This document shows, in pieces, positions 1-8,076 of a stretch of 14,069 bases of DNA. The stretch is from Cyanobacteria bacterium UBA11370 (GTDB lineage Bacteria; Cyanobacteriota; Cyanobacteriia; Cyanobacteriales; Coleofasciculaceae). The position numbers and the translations under genes are program-made. The DNA lies in assembly GCA_003486645.1 (NCBI GenBank), contig DNGI01000166.1:1-14069 (forward strand). The letters are read 5' to 3'. Numbering within the stretch: position 1 is the first letter of the stretch; each line of letters opens with the position of its first letter. The notes below the pieces were generated by a model. It searched no databases and was not told the origin of the DNA. It worked only from the letters and a program-made list of their open reading frames with translations.

Positions 1-14
1 GAGTGGGGAGTGGG
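1..14. repeat. Two-copy GAGTGGG heptamer repeat at the window edge
   Basis: Two exact tandem copies of GAGTGGG (reverse complement CCCACTC) occupy the first 14 bases and overlap the GTG that would be the first possible start of the adjacent ATPase gene. The same heptamer, in the opposite orientation, recurs at 7807-7820 and 11664-11676. It resembles the short tandemly repeated heptamers (STRR type) known from cyanobacteria. The array may continue upstream of the window. Confidence 0.6.
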
Positions 15-1139
15 GAAGAAAAGTCTGATGATGTCCTAAGTTTGAATCGATCAGCAAGTAAGGAAAGTTCTGCTTCTGCGTCTTATTCCTTGCTTTTAAC
101 TCCCTTCCCTGTTGCTGAACCAGAATTACCAAAAGGTCAAGTTCGTTTGGCTTCAGCGTTTTATGTGGAGCGAATTCCTTATGAAGCTCAATGTTACCAA
201 GAAATTATGAAACCGGGAACATTGATTCGGCTTAAAGCTCCCAGACAAATGGGAAAAACATCGTTAATGGCAAGAATCCTTTATCAAGCCAGAGAACAGG
301 GATGTCGCACCGTTCCATTAAGTTTCCAACACGCCGATCAGGGAGTTTTTACGAATTTAAATCAACTGTTGCAGTGGTTCTGCGCCCGGATTACTCGCAA
401 GCTACATTTACCTCATCATGTTGATAATTATTGGACGGATACGTATGGTAGTAAAGATAATTGTACCGCATATTTTGAAGATTGTCTATTGTCAGAAAGT
501 GAGCAGCCGTTAGTATTAGGCTTAGATGAAGTTGATCGAGTTTTTCAGTATCCCGAAATTGCCGAAGATTTTTTTGGGCTTTTACGAGCTTGGTATGAAG
601 AAGCAGGTTATGGGAATAATGATAGCGATCTGTGGGAAAAATTGCGGCTGGTGGTCGTACATTCTACCGAAGTTTATATCCCGATGGATGTCAATCAATC
701 ACCGTTTAATGTAGGGTTGCCGATAGAATTATCCGAGTTTAGTTTTGAGCAAGTTTGGGATCTAGCACAGCGACATGGATTGAATTGGCGCACTCCCCAA
801 GTTGAGCAATTAATGACAATTGTTGGGGGACATCCTTATCTAGTTAGAGTTGCTTTTTATCATATTGCGAGAGGAGAGTTGACGTTGGAACAACTGGTAG
901 AAATTGCCCCGACAGAAGCAGGAATTTATGGCGATCATTTGCGCCGACATTTGTGGAATCTCCAACAATATCCAGAGTTAGCCGCTGCATTTGCTAAAGT
1001 AGTAACAACAAATGAATCTGTTGAATTAATGTCAGTATTAGCCTTTAAGTTACACAGTATGGGATTAGTGAAGTTACAAGGAAATGAAGTCACGCTCAGG
1101 TTTGAGTTATATCGGCAATATTTTAGCGATCGCTTATGA
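3..1139 (+). CDS. AAA_35-type (AAA-like) P-loop ATPase, probably 5'-partial
   Basis: A STAND/AAA-like P-loop ATPase of the cyanobacterial AAA_35 (PF14516) kind. The Walker A loop is APRQMGKTS at residues 79-87 (counting from the GTG at 3). Walker B is LVLGLDEVD at about 170-178 with D175/E176. The conserved GGHPYL lies at 275-280, and the C-terminal winged-helix-like end finishes YFSDRL. Family members with this '[14 protein letters not shown]' variant usually carry an N-terminal helical/HTH module, and the first 45 residues here are a low-complexity Ser/Glu linker. The reading frame is open at the window edge and the only early start is a GTG inside a heptamer repeat, so I think the gene begins upstream. 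No internal ATG precedes the ATPase fold. The stop overlaps an ATG at 1136 (ATGA), suggesting coupling to the next gene. Role is probably signal-dependent switching. Substrate or partner is unknown. Confidence 0.85.
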   Translation: MGSGEEKSDDVLSLNRSASKESSASASYSLLLTPFPVAEPELPKGQVRLASAFYVERIPYEAQCYQEIMKPGTLIRLKAPRQMGKTSLMARILYQAREQGCRTVPLSFQHADQGVFTNLNQLLQWFCARITRKLHLPHHVDNYWTDTYGSKDNCTAYFEDCLLSESEQPLVLGLDEVDRVFQYPEIAEDFFGLLRAWYEEAGYGNNDSDLWEKLRLVVVHSTEVYIPMDVNQSPFNVGLPIELSEFSFEQVWDLAQRHGLNWRTPQVEQLMTIVGGHPYLVRVAFYHIARGELTLEQLVEIAPTEAGIYGDHLRRHLWNLQQYPELAAAFAKVVTTNESVELMSVLAFKLHSMGLVKLQGNEVTLRFELYRQYFSDRL

Positions 1140-1156
1140 TTAGTCATTACTTATTA

Positions 1157-1240
1157 CCAACAACCAACAACCAACAACCAACAACTAACAACCAACAACT
1201 AACAACCAACAACCAACAACCAACAACCAACAACCAACAA
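1157..1240. repeat. Twelve-copy heptamer tandem repeat (CCAACAA/CTAACAA)
   Basis: Twelve contiguous 7-bp units, ten CCAACAA and two CTAACAA (units 5 and 7), run without a gap. The array lies between the stop of the ATPase gene and the probable start of the DUF4058 gene. Because 84 bp is a multiple of three, the array stays open in the frame of the downstream gene and would encode PTTNNQQ repeats if translated from the ATG at 1136. Loss or gain of one unit would break that frame. It belongs to the general class of cyanobacterial heptamer STRRs. Confidence 0.95.
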
Positions 1241-1249
1241 CAAGTACTT

Positions 1250-2032
1250 ATGCCATCACCATTTCCAGGGGTAGATCCCTACTTAGAACATCCTGAAACT
1301 TTTCCAGAAGTACATCATCGATTAATTACTGCGATAGCAATAGCGATCGCCCCTTCTATTCGTCCTAAATATCGAGTGGCAATAGAAAAGCGAACGTATT
1401 TTAGCGAACCAAAGGAGTCTCTAACCGTGGCAATTCCTGATGTAGCCGTGTACTCCGCATCCTCAGTTAAACATCCTACCTCATCAACAGCAACGCTTCC
1501 CAAGTGCAGCGAACCGACAACTGTAACATTGCCAATGCTTGAAGAGACGAGAGAAGGTTATTTGGAAATTCGAGAAGTGGGAACAGGTAATGTTATTACA
1601 GTTATAGAAATCCTTGCTCCTAAAAATAAACGCGCTGGAAAAGGGCGTGAAGCTTATGAACGCAAGCGACAAAAATTACTACTCAGTGCCACTCATTTAA
1701 TAGAAATTGATTTACTCAGACGTGGTAAACCCATGCCAATGCAGGGCAAAATCCAAGGAGATTATCGTATTTTAGTAAGTCGAGAGGAACGCCGTCCTAG
1801 GGCAGATCTATATGCCTTTACCCTAAGAGAAGAAATCCCGTCATTCCCCTTGCCTTTAAAGCCAGGAGATGCACCTGTAAAAGTAGAATTGCAAACTCTG
1901 TTTAGCGGCGTATATGATCGAGCAGGATTTGATTTAGATATTGATTATACTCAGCCTCCAGTACCTTCTTTAAAAAAACAGGATGCAGTTTGGATAGATA
2001 CACTATTGCGAGAAAAGGGATTACGGGAATGA
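1250..2032 (+). CDS. DUF4058 family protein (nuclease-like residue pattern)
   Basis: A complete 260-residue DUF4058 (PF13267) protein. The family-typical beginning MPSPFPGVDPYLE starts at the ATG at 1250. An upstream in-frame ATG at 1136 would only add 38 residues of heptamer-repeat peptide (PTTNNQQ), so I reject it as the main start. Function is not established. Residues IPDV (61-65), VIEIL (118-122), then K125/K127, and a conserved KRQKLL...HLIEIDLLRRG block (139-159) follow the spacing seen in Uma2/DUF820 proteins of the PD-(D/E)XK superfamily, so a nuclease-like fold is a reasonable inference rather than a fact. No signal peptide or membrane segment is visible. It sits 110 bp behind the AAA_35 ATPase gene and 88 bp before a protease gene on the same strand. 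No clear Shine-Dalgarno precedes the chosen start. Confidence 0.88.
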   Translation: MPSPFPGVDPYLEHPETFPEVHHRLITAIAIAIAPSIRPKYRVAIEKRTYFSEPKESLTVAIPDVAVYSASSVKHPTSSTATLPKCSEPTTVTLPMLEETREGYLEIREVGTGNVITVIEILAPKNKRAGKGREAYERKRQKLLLSATHLIEIDLLRRGKPMPMQGKIQGDYRILVSREERRPRADLYAFTLREEIPSFPLPLKPGDAPVKVELQTLFSGVYDRAGFDLDIDYTQPPVPSLKKQDAVWIDTLLREKGLRE

Positions 2033-2120
2033 AGAATCCGTAACAACTTATAATAGAGATAACCGTTCTCTCTCAAAACGTCATTGGCTTACACAACTAA
2101 ATCTTGACAGTAATACAAAA

Positions 2121-3134
2121 ATGAGTGAAATACAGGACAAAAAGTTAACCGTCAATCAACCCCCAGTTTTCTTTCAGGAGACTCAAGAATTAATTGCCAA
2201 ACTGGAAGATGAATTAGGCTCGACATTTTTAGTTTACTGGACATCACCAGCGGGGAACATTTGGCAAAGTGCAGTCGAAGCACTCCAGGAAATTTTGCAG
2301 AAAATTGGTACTCAAAAGGAGGTTTATCTTTTTATAAAATCTGAAGGGGGTTCAGGATTAACTGCCCTCCGAATTGTTAATCTCCTCAGACATTATGCTT
2401 CATGCCTCAAGGTACTTGTGCCTTTAGATTGTGCTTCTGCTGCGACAATGATTGCCTTGGGTGCAGAAGAAATTTACATGGGCCCCCTTGCCTATTTGAC
2501 TGCTATTGATACGTCAATTACTCATGCTTTATCTCCCGTTGATACGTACAACAATTTAGTTTCAGTCAGTCAAGATGAACTAACACGAGTGATGAATTTA
2601 TGGCGACAAGAAACAAAGAAAGATGAGCTTCATCCTTATCAAACTCTATTTCAATACATTCATCCTTTAGTTGTAGGAGCAGTTGATCGCGCTAGTTCTC
2701 TATCAATTAAAATTTGTACCGAAATCCTCTCCTATCATATGCAGGATTTGGAACTCGCGGAAAAAATTAGTAAGCATTTGAATTCTAGCTATCCATCTCA
2801 TAGCTATCCTATTACTTTAAAAGAAGCCCAAACGATTGGACTGAATATCCAGCCTCTACCGCCGAAAATTAATGAGATGTTGTTAACCCTGCACAAGTTT
2901 TATTCCGAAATGGGGCAAAAAGCCTTTACCTATTTTGACGAATCCCACTATTACGACAACGAAATTCTGAATATTTTAGAAGCCAGAGATATTCAGATTT
3001 ATTACAAAAATGCTCTGAATTGGCACTACAGAGCAGAAGAGCGTCGCTGGGTACGGATGAATGATGATAGTTGTTGGCGAAAAACTGAAAAACAAAAAAT
3101 AGAAATTACTGAATCTGTTTTCCATATTCGCTAA
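2121..3134 (+). CDS. Clp/crotonase-fold serine protease, SDH-proteinase type
   Basis: A 337-residue protein of the serine dehydrogenase proteinase (SDH, PF01972) branch of the ClpP/crotonase fold. A beta strand ending in SEGGSG (74-79) is the oxyanion/substrate-strand glycine loop. CASAATMIALGAEEIYMGP (104-122) holds the presumed nucleophile S106, and D130 lies in AIDTSI. A conserved YPSHSYPI segment with H227 follows, then EAQTIGL. After about residue 260 comes a charged, Trp/Tyr-rich C-terminal tail that I do not recognise. No signal peptide or clear transmembrane helix is present, so it is probably cytosolic, unlike SppA. Start is the ATG at 2121. A TTGACA hexamer lies 12 bp upstream, too close to serve as its -35. 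Substrate is unknown. In this position it may be the effector or processing protease for the flanking ATPase proteins, which is inference. Confidence 0.85.
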   Translation: MSEIQDKKLTVNQPPVFFQETQELIAKLEDELGSTFLVYWTSPAGNIWQSAVEALQEILQKIGTQKEVYLFIKSEGGSGLTALRIVNLLRHYASCLKVLVPLDCASAATMIALGAEEIYMGPLAYLTAIDTSITHALSPVDTYNNLVSVSQDELTRVMNLWRQETKKDELHPYQTLFQYIHPLVVGAVDRASSLSIKICTEILSYHMQDLELAEKISKHLNSSYPSHSYPITLKEAQTIGLNIQPLPPKINEMLLTLHKFYSEMGQKAFTYFDESHYYDNEILNILEARDIQIYYKNALNWHYRAEERRWVRMNDDSCWRKTEKQKIEITESVFHIR

Positions 3135-3226
3135 AACAATAGTGGGAGTTGTGGGGAGGTAAAAACGATAGTGAGGAATGTTTAACGAGCAACGGAACGG
3201 TGTTTTCTACAAACTCAAAACCACTC

Positions 3227-6200
3227 ATGACTAACCTAGAAAACGTAACTTATACTTATAAAGTGGGTGGGCATTTACCGTTTGATGCTCCCACTTATGT
3301 GGTGCGTAAAGCGGATCAAGAACTGTATGAACAGTTAAAATCTGGAGAGTTTTGTTACATTTTAAATGCTCGACAAATGGGAAAAACCAGCTTGCGGGTG
3401 CGAACAATGCACCGACTGCAAGCGGAAGGAATTGCCTGTGCTGCAATTGACTTAACTAAGATTGGTTCTCAGGATATTACGCCTGATCAATGGTATGCCG
3501 GGGTAATGCGGCGGTTGGTGATGAGTTTTCATCTGTCAATTAATTTAAAGTCTTGGTTGCGCGATCGCGAATTTCTTTCTCCGGTACAGCGATTAAGTGA
3601 ATTAATTGAACATGAATTACTAGAATCCGTTAATCGAAAGATTGTTATTTTTATTGATGAAATTGATAGTATCCTCAGCTTAAATTTTCGGAATGACGAT
3701 TTTTTTGCCTTTATCCGCGCCTGTGATGGATTTGATCGTTTAACGTTTGCCTTATTAGGAGTTGCCAGTCCTTCTGACTTAATTCAAGATAAAACTTGTA
3801 CTCCATTTAATATTGGTCGAGCAATTGAATTACATGGGTTTAAAGTGGAGGAAGCTCAACCCCTCATAGCAGGATTAGCGAGGAAAGCAAGTAATCCTCA
3901 AGCGGTGTTAGAAGCGGTGTTGGATTGGACAGGAGGGCAACCTTTTCTTACCCAAAAGTTATGTAATTTAATCTTTAATTCTGAGTTGTCTATTCCGTCC
4001 GGAAGAGAAGCTGAATGGGTAGAAAATTTAGTCAAAACTAGAATTATTAAGAATTGGGAAACTCAAGACGAACCTCCTCATCTAAAAACGATACGCGATC
4101 GCTTGTTCCGAATTGGCAAAGGCAACGATCCACTCCTCAAACTCTATCAGCAAATTTGGCAAGTTGGCGAAATTCCAGATACAGATAGTCGGGAGTTAAT
4201 GGAATTACGGCTTTCCGGCGTAGTAGTTAGGCAAAATGGAAAATTAAGTATTTATAATCGCATCTATGCTTCAGTGTTTGATTGGAATTGGGTTAACAAA
4301 ACTTTAGCTGCTCTTGCTCCTAATTTTAAACAACTTGTTGCTGAACAAGAACAAAAACTTTTATCCCTTCTCAATGCGATGGAGGGTAGAGATTTTGATG
4401 ATATTCTCTATGAAATATTAGGTTCTATCACCCTTAAACTGGGTGAATTAATGAATGTAGAACGCATTACTATTTTTTATATTGATAAAGACAAAAATGA
4501 GCTGTGGTCAATTGTCGCTAGTACTCTAGGGGGTCGTCCTACAAAAATTCAGCTTCCCGCTAACAATCAAACCGCAGGTCGAGTTACTATCTATAAAAAA
4601 GCTGTTAATATTCCCCTACATTTATCGGATAATTGGTATTCAGTTGTGGCTGATATGCAAGATGAACGCACCGGATACCATCCTCCCCTAACCTTACATT
4701 TATTAAACGAGCAAGGCGAAGTTTTTGCCTTTGTTCAGTTAGTCAATAAACTCACCTCAATTCATCATTCCAAAGCGACATTATCCGAACAAATCGATCC
4801 TAATGGATTTACAGAAGCCGACCAACAAAAATTTGCTGACTACGCACCACCTCTACAACGAATACTAGAAAAATGTCGCTATTGTTATCAATTAACCCAA
4901 CGATTACAAGCCTCTGAAGCACTAACTGAAGCAACCCGATCCGTTTCTCAAAGTACTCTCGATTCTGAAGAAATTATCGGACGAGTTATGGCAGCCGCCA
5001 AGCGATTAATGAATGCTGACCGCAGTACCCTATGGTTGTTAGATGATGAGAAAGATGAACTCTGGACAAAAATTCCGTTTGAGAACGGTTCCGTCCGCGA
5101 ATTACGTCTAAAAGTAGGGCAAGGTTTCGCTGGCAAAGTCGCAGCAACAGGTGATCCTCTTAATATTCCCTTTGACCTCTACAATCACCCCGATTCAACA
5201 ACAGCAAAACAAACCGATCAAAACAGTCGTTATCGCACCTGTAGTTTACTCTGTATGCCCGTTTGGAGTCCGGATGGAGAGTTACTGGGTGTAACCCAAT
5301 TAGTCAATAAACGAAGACCAGGTGATTATCCCGAATACGATCCCGATGATTGGCCTGAAGCCCCAGATTGTTTTAAAGATAGTTTTGATGGAAATAGTCA
5401 AAAATATATGCAAATCTTTAACTCTCAAGTTGGGGTAGCACTGCAAAATGCTAAACAATTTGCAGCAATGAAACAACAAGCCGAAAATCATCCGCAGAAT
5501 GTAGTCAGTCAAACTCTGGCAATGCTTAATCAAGTCATGGATGGTCAGGGATTTGATGATATTTTGGATGCAACCTTGCGTTCGATTACCCTGAAAATGG
5601 GAAAGTCTCTCTGTGCAGACCGCACGACGATTTTCTTATTAGATGAAGAGAAAAATGAATTCTGGTCAATTATTGCTGAAACTGAAGGTGAACACTCGTT
5701 AGAACTCCGCATTCCGGCGGATAAAGGGATTGTGGGAGAAGTCGCGGCATTCAAACAATTAATTAATATTCCCTATGATTTTTACGATGATCCACGTTCT
5801 GTAACAGCCAGAGAACAAGACCAAAAAAATGGCTACCGTACCTATACCATGTTGGCATTACCTTTAGTTAATGAGCAAGGTGATTTAGTTGCAGTTGTCC
5901 AAGCTCTTAATAAACTTAAACGATTTTATGACCGCACGGCTCCTTTATCTGAAAAAATAGAAAAACAGGGATTTACCCAAGCGGATGAAGAACGATTTGC
6001 TGAAAATGCGCCGTTAATTCGGATGATTTTAGAAAGCTTTAAATCCTATCATAAAACTGCCAGAGGGCAACGAGTCGCCGCCGCATTAATGGCAGCCGCA
6101 CGTTCAGTGAATCAGAGTAGTTTGGAACTTGAGGAAATCCTACAACGGGTGATGGATGCGGCAAAAGAACTTATGAATGCTGACCGTAGTACACTTTGGC

Positions 6201-6682
6201 TTTTAGATCGTAATGCGAATCAATTGTGGACGAAATTACCCTTTGAAAATGGTTTATTACAGGAACTCCGGGTACAAGTAGGAGAAGGTTATTCGGGTAA
6301 AGTTGCTCAAATGGAAGTGCCTTTAAATATTCCTTTTGATCTCTATGATTACCCCGATTCGGAAACAGCAAAGAATACTGATCGCAAGACAGGTTATCGC
6401 ACCTGTAGTTTATTATGTATGCCCGTTTGGAATCCCGATGGGGATCTGATGGGAGTGACGCAATTAGTTAATAAAAAGAAACCAGGAGACTTTTTTGACT
6501 ATAATTCAGTTGATGAGCAAGAAGTACCCGATTATTTACAAGTAAGTTTTGATGAAAGCGATCAACGATATATGCAAATTTTTAATAATCAAGTTGGGGT
6601 TATTCTGCAAAATTGGGAACTTTTAGCAGCGGTAAAGCGACAGGAGCAAACCCTACGAGATACTTTGAGAGTACGGGACTAG
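3227..6682 (+). CDS. AAA_35 ATPase fused to four GAF domains
   Basis: An 1151-residue cytosolic sensor protein. Residues 1-375 form an AAA_35 ATPase: [17 protein letters not shown] start, Walker A ARQMGKTS (48-55), Walker [10 protein letters not shown] (139-147), GGQPF (236-240), and end ..VFDWNWVNK. Four GAF domains follow (about 375-545, 566-742, 765-935, 955-1130). GAF2 and GAF4 are near-duplicates, GAF1 and GAF3 are the other type. GAF3 has a full NKFDE signature (N895, K896, F916, D920, E921) associated with cyclic-nucleotide-binding GAFs. GAF1 and GAF4 have F-x3-D-Q and GAF2 has F-x3-S-Q. GAF1 also lacks the GYRT segment the others keep. The chain stops about 20 residues after GAF4 with no output domain, where relatives I recall continue into a cyclase or kinase module. 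I chose the ATG at 3227 over a TTG at 3149, because the upstream 26 residues look non-family and contain heptamer-like bases. It is the last gene of the + strand group. Confidence 0.9.
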   Translation: MTNLENVTYTYKVGGHLPFDAPTYVVRKADQELYEQLKSGEFCYILNARQMGKTSLRVRTMHRLQAEGIACAAIDLTKIGSQDITPDQWYAGVMRRLVMSFHLSINLKSWLRDREFLSPVQRLSELIEHELLESVNRKIVIFIDEIDSILSLNFRNDDFFAFIRACDGFDRLTFALLGVASPSDLIQDKTCTPFNIGRAIELHGFKVEEAQPLIAGLARKASNPQAVLEAVLDWTGGQPFLTQKLCNLIFNSELSIPSGREAEWVENLVKTRIIKNWETQDEPPHLKTIRDRLFRIGKGNDPLLKLYQQIWQVGEIPDTDSRELMELRLSGVVVRQNGKLSIYNRIYASVFDWNWVNKTLAALAPNFKQLVAEQEQKLLSLLNAMEGRDFDDILYEILGSITLKLGELMNVERITIFYIDKDKNELWSIVASTLGGRPTKIQLPANNQTAGRVTIYKKAVNIPLHLSDNWYSVVADMQDERTGYHPPLTLHLLNEQGEVFAFVQLVNKLTSIHHSKATLSEQIDPNGFTEADQQKFADYAPPLQRILEKCRYCYQLTQRLQASEALTEATRSVSQSTLDSEEIIGRVMAAAKRLMNADRSTLWLLDDEKDELWTKIPFENGSVRELRLKVGQGFAGKVAATGDPLNIPFDLYNHPDSTTAKQTDQNSRYRTCSLLCMPVWSPDGELLGVTQLVNKRRPGDYPEYDPDDWPEAPDCFKDSFDGNSQKYMQIFNSQVGVALQNAKQFAAMKQQAENHPQNVVSQTLAMLNQVMDGQGFDDILDATLRSITLKMGKSLCADRTTIFLLDEEKNEFWSIIAETEGEHSLELRIPADKGIVGEVAAFKQLINIPYDFYDDPRSVTAREQDQKNGYRTYTMLALPLVNEQGDLVAVVQALNKLKRFYDRTAPLSEKIEKQGFTQADEERFAENAPLIRMILESFKSYHKTARGQRVAAALMAAARSVNQSSLELEEILQRVMDAAKELMNADRSTLWLLDRNANQLWTKLPFENGLLQELRVQVGEGYSGKVAQMEVPLNIPFDLYDYPDSETAKNTDRKTGYRTCSLLCMPVWNPDGDLMGVTQLVNKKKPGDFFDYNSVDEQEVPDYLQVSFDESDQRYMQIFNNQVGVILQNWELLAAVKRQEQTLRDTLRVRD

Positions 6683-6730
6683 GTGTTAGAAAAGCTATGC
6701 TTCGCCACGATAAGACCCCTACAGCTAAAT

Positions 6731-6816
6731 ATTAGACCTCTTACAAAAGTCGATTTTTGCAACGTGAAACTAATACATTGAGGAGTCCGATTTTTCATTT
6801 ATGCAAGAGGTCTAAT
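6731..6816. repeat. 86-bp inverted-repeat element, MITE-like, between convergent genes
   Basis: The outer 12 bp on the left (ATTAGACCTCTT, 6731-6742) are the exact reverse complement of the outer 12 bp on the right (6805-6816). The match continues to 16 of 18 bp (6731-6748 versus 6799-6816). Inside, a short direct repeat (AGTCGATTTTT at 6747 and AGTCCGATTTTT at 6784) is seen. Small size, terminal inverted repeats and AT-rich flanks fit a MITE or a relic of an insertion sequence. It lies 48 bp after the stop of the AAA-GAF gene and 16 bp before the stop of the PEP-CTERM gene, so it may also terminate both. Confidence 0.65.
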
Positions 6817-6832
6817 CATCAATGAGGTAACC

Positions 6833-7447
6833 TTAAATAAGGTTATTATCCCCAGATTTTTGTCCCTTTTTCCGCATCAAAGCTGAACCAGCACCCATTG
6901 CGCCAAGAGCCAAAAAACCGACGATGGAACCGGGTTCCGGTACAGATTGAACTTGTTCACGAAAGATTTTAACAGTCAAACTTCCTGCATTATCACCCCC
7001 ACTAGGTTGAGAGATATCATTAACATAGAAATCAACTGGATTACCCGTGCCAATAAATTCATAAGAGTAGATATGGGAAGATTGATATGTTCCCCAAAAG
7101 TCATCGTTGTCACCACCCAAAGCGGTGGAAAATAATCCAAAATCGAAATTGGAAAAATTGGGATCTTGATCGTTTTGGGTGGCAAAATTATCACGGCTGA
7201 CGAAACGAGCATCCACACTCCAAAATTCACCTCTTTGCTCAAAGCGAAAGTCGGGAGTATATTGTCCTGATGCTTCAATTTTGTATCTTGCACCATTTTG
7301 AAGTGCAGTTGAAAATACTTTGGACAATGGCGTTGTGGAGTCAACCGAAAGAGTTTCAAAAGGAGTAGATTCAAAGGTAGCTGCAATGGCTGGAGATGTA
7401 ATAGCCAAAGCCAAAAAAGCACTAAACAAAGATAAACTTTTAACCAT
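6833..7447 (-). CDS. PEP-CTERM domain secreted/surface protein
   Basis: A 204-residue exported protein. The N-terminus MVKSLSLFSAFLALAITSPAIAA is a Sec signal peptide with likely cleavage after AIA (about residue 22). The C-terminus carries the tripartite PEP-CTERM sorting signal: VPEPGS at 169-174, a hydrophobic helix IVGFLALGAMGAGSALM, then RKKGQK. This tail is known to be handled by an exosortase, linked to exopolysaccharide or surface attachment. The middle is beta-rich, Asp/Phe/Ser-rich, and ends in a NDISQPSGGDNAGSLTVKI stretch reminiscent of PA-IL-like or jelly-roll carbohydrate-binding domains (weak inference). The tail runs 10 residues past the basic cluster, longer than usual. An AGGAAAG lies 11 nt before the ATG. 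The exosortase is not in this window. Confidence 0.9.
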   Translation of the reverse strand: MVKSLSLFSAFLALAITSPAIAATFESTPFETLSVDSTTPLSKVFSTALQNGARYKIEASGQYTPDFRFEQRGEFWSVDARFVSRDNFATQNDQDPNFSNFDFGLFSTALGGDNDDFWGTYQSSHIYSYEFIGTGNPVDFYVNDISQPSGGDNAGSLTVKIFREQVQSVPEPGSIVGFLALGAMGAGSALMRKKGQKSGDNNLI

Positions 7448-7685
7448 GGTGTATTGTTCTTTCCTGAAGACGTGATTGAGTTCGTTTGCCTATGAATTAA
7501 TACTGACACAGCAACTCTGATACGATCAAGAGCTATTATCGCTCTTTACAAAAAAAAACATATAATAATGCTTTTTGATGAAGTTTCGGTAAATTAAACA
7601 AAATATTGTATGAAGTTTTGCTGAAGCTGTTGGTGATACCAAATCCGGGTTAGCTACTCCCGTTATGACTCAGAGAAGATACTCA

Positions 7686-7729
7686 TTTAGCTATTAGCCA
7701 GTAGTTAAAACCACTGACTAATAGCTAAA
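7686..7729. repeat. 44-bp imperfect palindrome
   Basis: Base 7686 pairs with 7729 and the pairing runs inward with only two mismatches (7698/7717 and 7703/7712) to the centre at 7707/7708. The outer 12 bp (TTTAGCTATTAG / CTAATAGCTAAA) are perfect. It could form a strong cruciform or RNA hairpin. It abuts a second hairpin on its right, giving a composite structure of the kind dispersed in cyanobacterial spacers. Confidence 0.85.
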
Positions 7730-7747
7730 GTCCTCTCAAAGAGGACT
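7729..7747. repeat. Perfect 8-bp stem hairpin (AGTCCTCT / AGAGGACT)
   Basis: AGTCCTCT (7729-7736) and AGAGGACT (7740-7747) are exact reverse complements around a CAA loop. It shares base 7729 with the long palindrome to its left. A third small palindrome, AAAGTC-T-GACTTT, follows almost directly. No T-run follows on either strand, so it does not look like a standard rho-independent terminator. Its form matches interspersed palindromic elements rather than a gene-specific signal. Confidence 0.8.
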
Positions 7748-7806
7748 AAAAGTCTGACTTTACTCTGATTGATTTTGAGATTCATCGCTTATATCGAACT
7801 CAGGTT

Positions 7807-7820
7807 CCCCACTCCCCACT
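7807..7820. repeat. Two-copy CCCCACT heptamer repeat
   Basis: Two exact CCCCACT units in the kinase/PEP-CTERM spacer. This is the reverse-complement orientation of the repeat at 1-14 and the same unit as 11664-11676, so one heptamer family is dispersed in at least three spacers here. Confidence 0.75.
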
Positions 7821-8066
7821 TATATCAATTAGCTAAATGTTTGCTAGGGATGATGGCATTCCAGACAAGGCGACGAGGGGATGCCGAGAGGAGTCTGTAG
7901 CAATAATTTAGGAAAACGATATTACCTGCCAGGATTACTAGATTTTTCTATAACAAAAGATTTTAATTTTTGTTTACAATGATAAACTTAAACAATGTTT
8001 TAAGATTTTGGCTCATGCTAGGGCTTGGCTCGAAACCGGAACCAGTTTGACCATACACCTAGGTGT

Positions 8067-8070
8067 GGAG
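8067..8070 (+). promoter_or_regulatory. Shine-Dalgarno GGAG deciding the kinase start
   Basis: GGAG sits 6 nt before the ATG at 8077. It supports that ATG over the in-frame TTG at 8008, which has no such sequence and would add 23 residues unrelated to a PAS domain. Confidence 0.6.
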
Positions 8071-8076
8071 AAAGGT

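Larger units (their letters stand above)
7448..8076. other. 629-bp divergent intergenic region rich in palindromes
   Basis: No convincing gene on either strand. It separates the PEP-CTERM gene (-) from the histidine kinase gene (+) and must hold both promoters, though I see no clean -35/-10 pair. It contains a 6-bp hairpin AAGAGC/GCTCTT at 7528-7546, next to an A-run. It also holds the long imperfect palindrome at 7686-7729, a short perfect hairpin at 7729-7747, a heptamer repeat at 7807-7820, and a TGTTTA/TAAACA inverted repeat at 7971-7994 that could be an operator for the kinase. Confidence 0.6.

Noticed and set aside
2049..2054. TATAAT as promoter of the protease gene
   Set aside because: No -35-like hexamer at proper spacing (TTACGG is 22 bp upstream); the TTGACA at 2104 is too near the start codon.
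3149..3226. TTG start giving a 1177-residue AAA-GAF protein
   Set aside because: The extra 26 residues are not family-like, the TTG sits in degenerate heptamer-like sequence, and the ATG at 3227 begins the conserved AAA_35 N-terminus.
6976..7509. 177-residue reading frame on the - strand over the PEP-CTERM gene
   Set aside because: Shadow frame: the PEP-CTERM frame has a signal peptide and sorting tail, while this one is Leu/Ile-rich without domains.
8008..8076. TTG start for the histidine kinase
   Set aside because: No ribosome binding site; the ATG at 8077 has GGAG 6 nt upstream, and the added residues match no domain.
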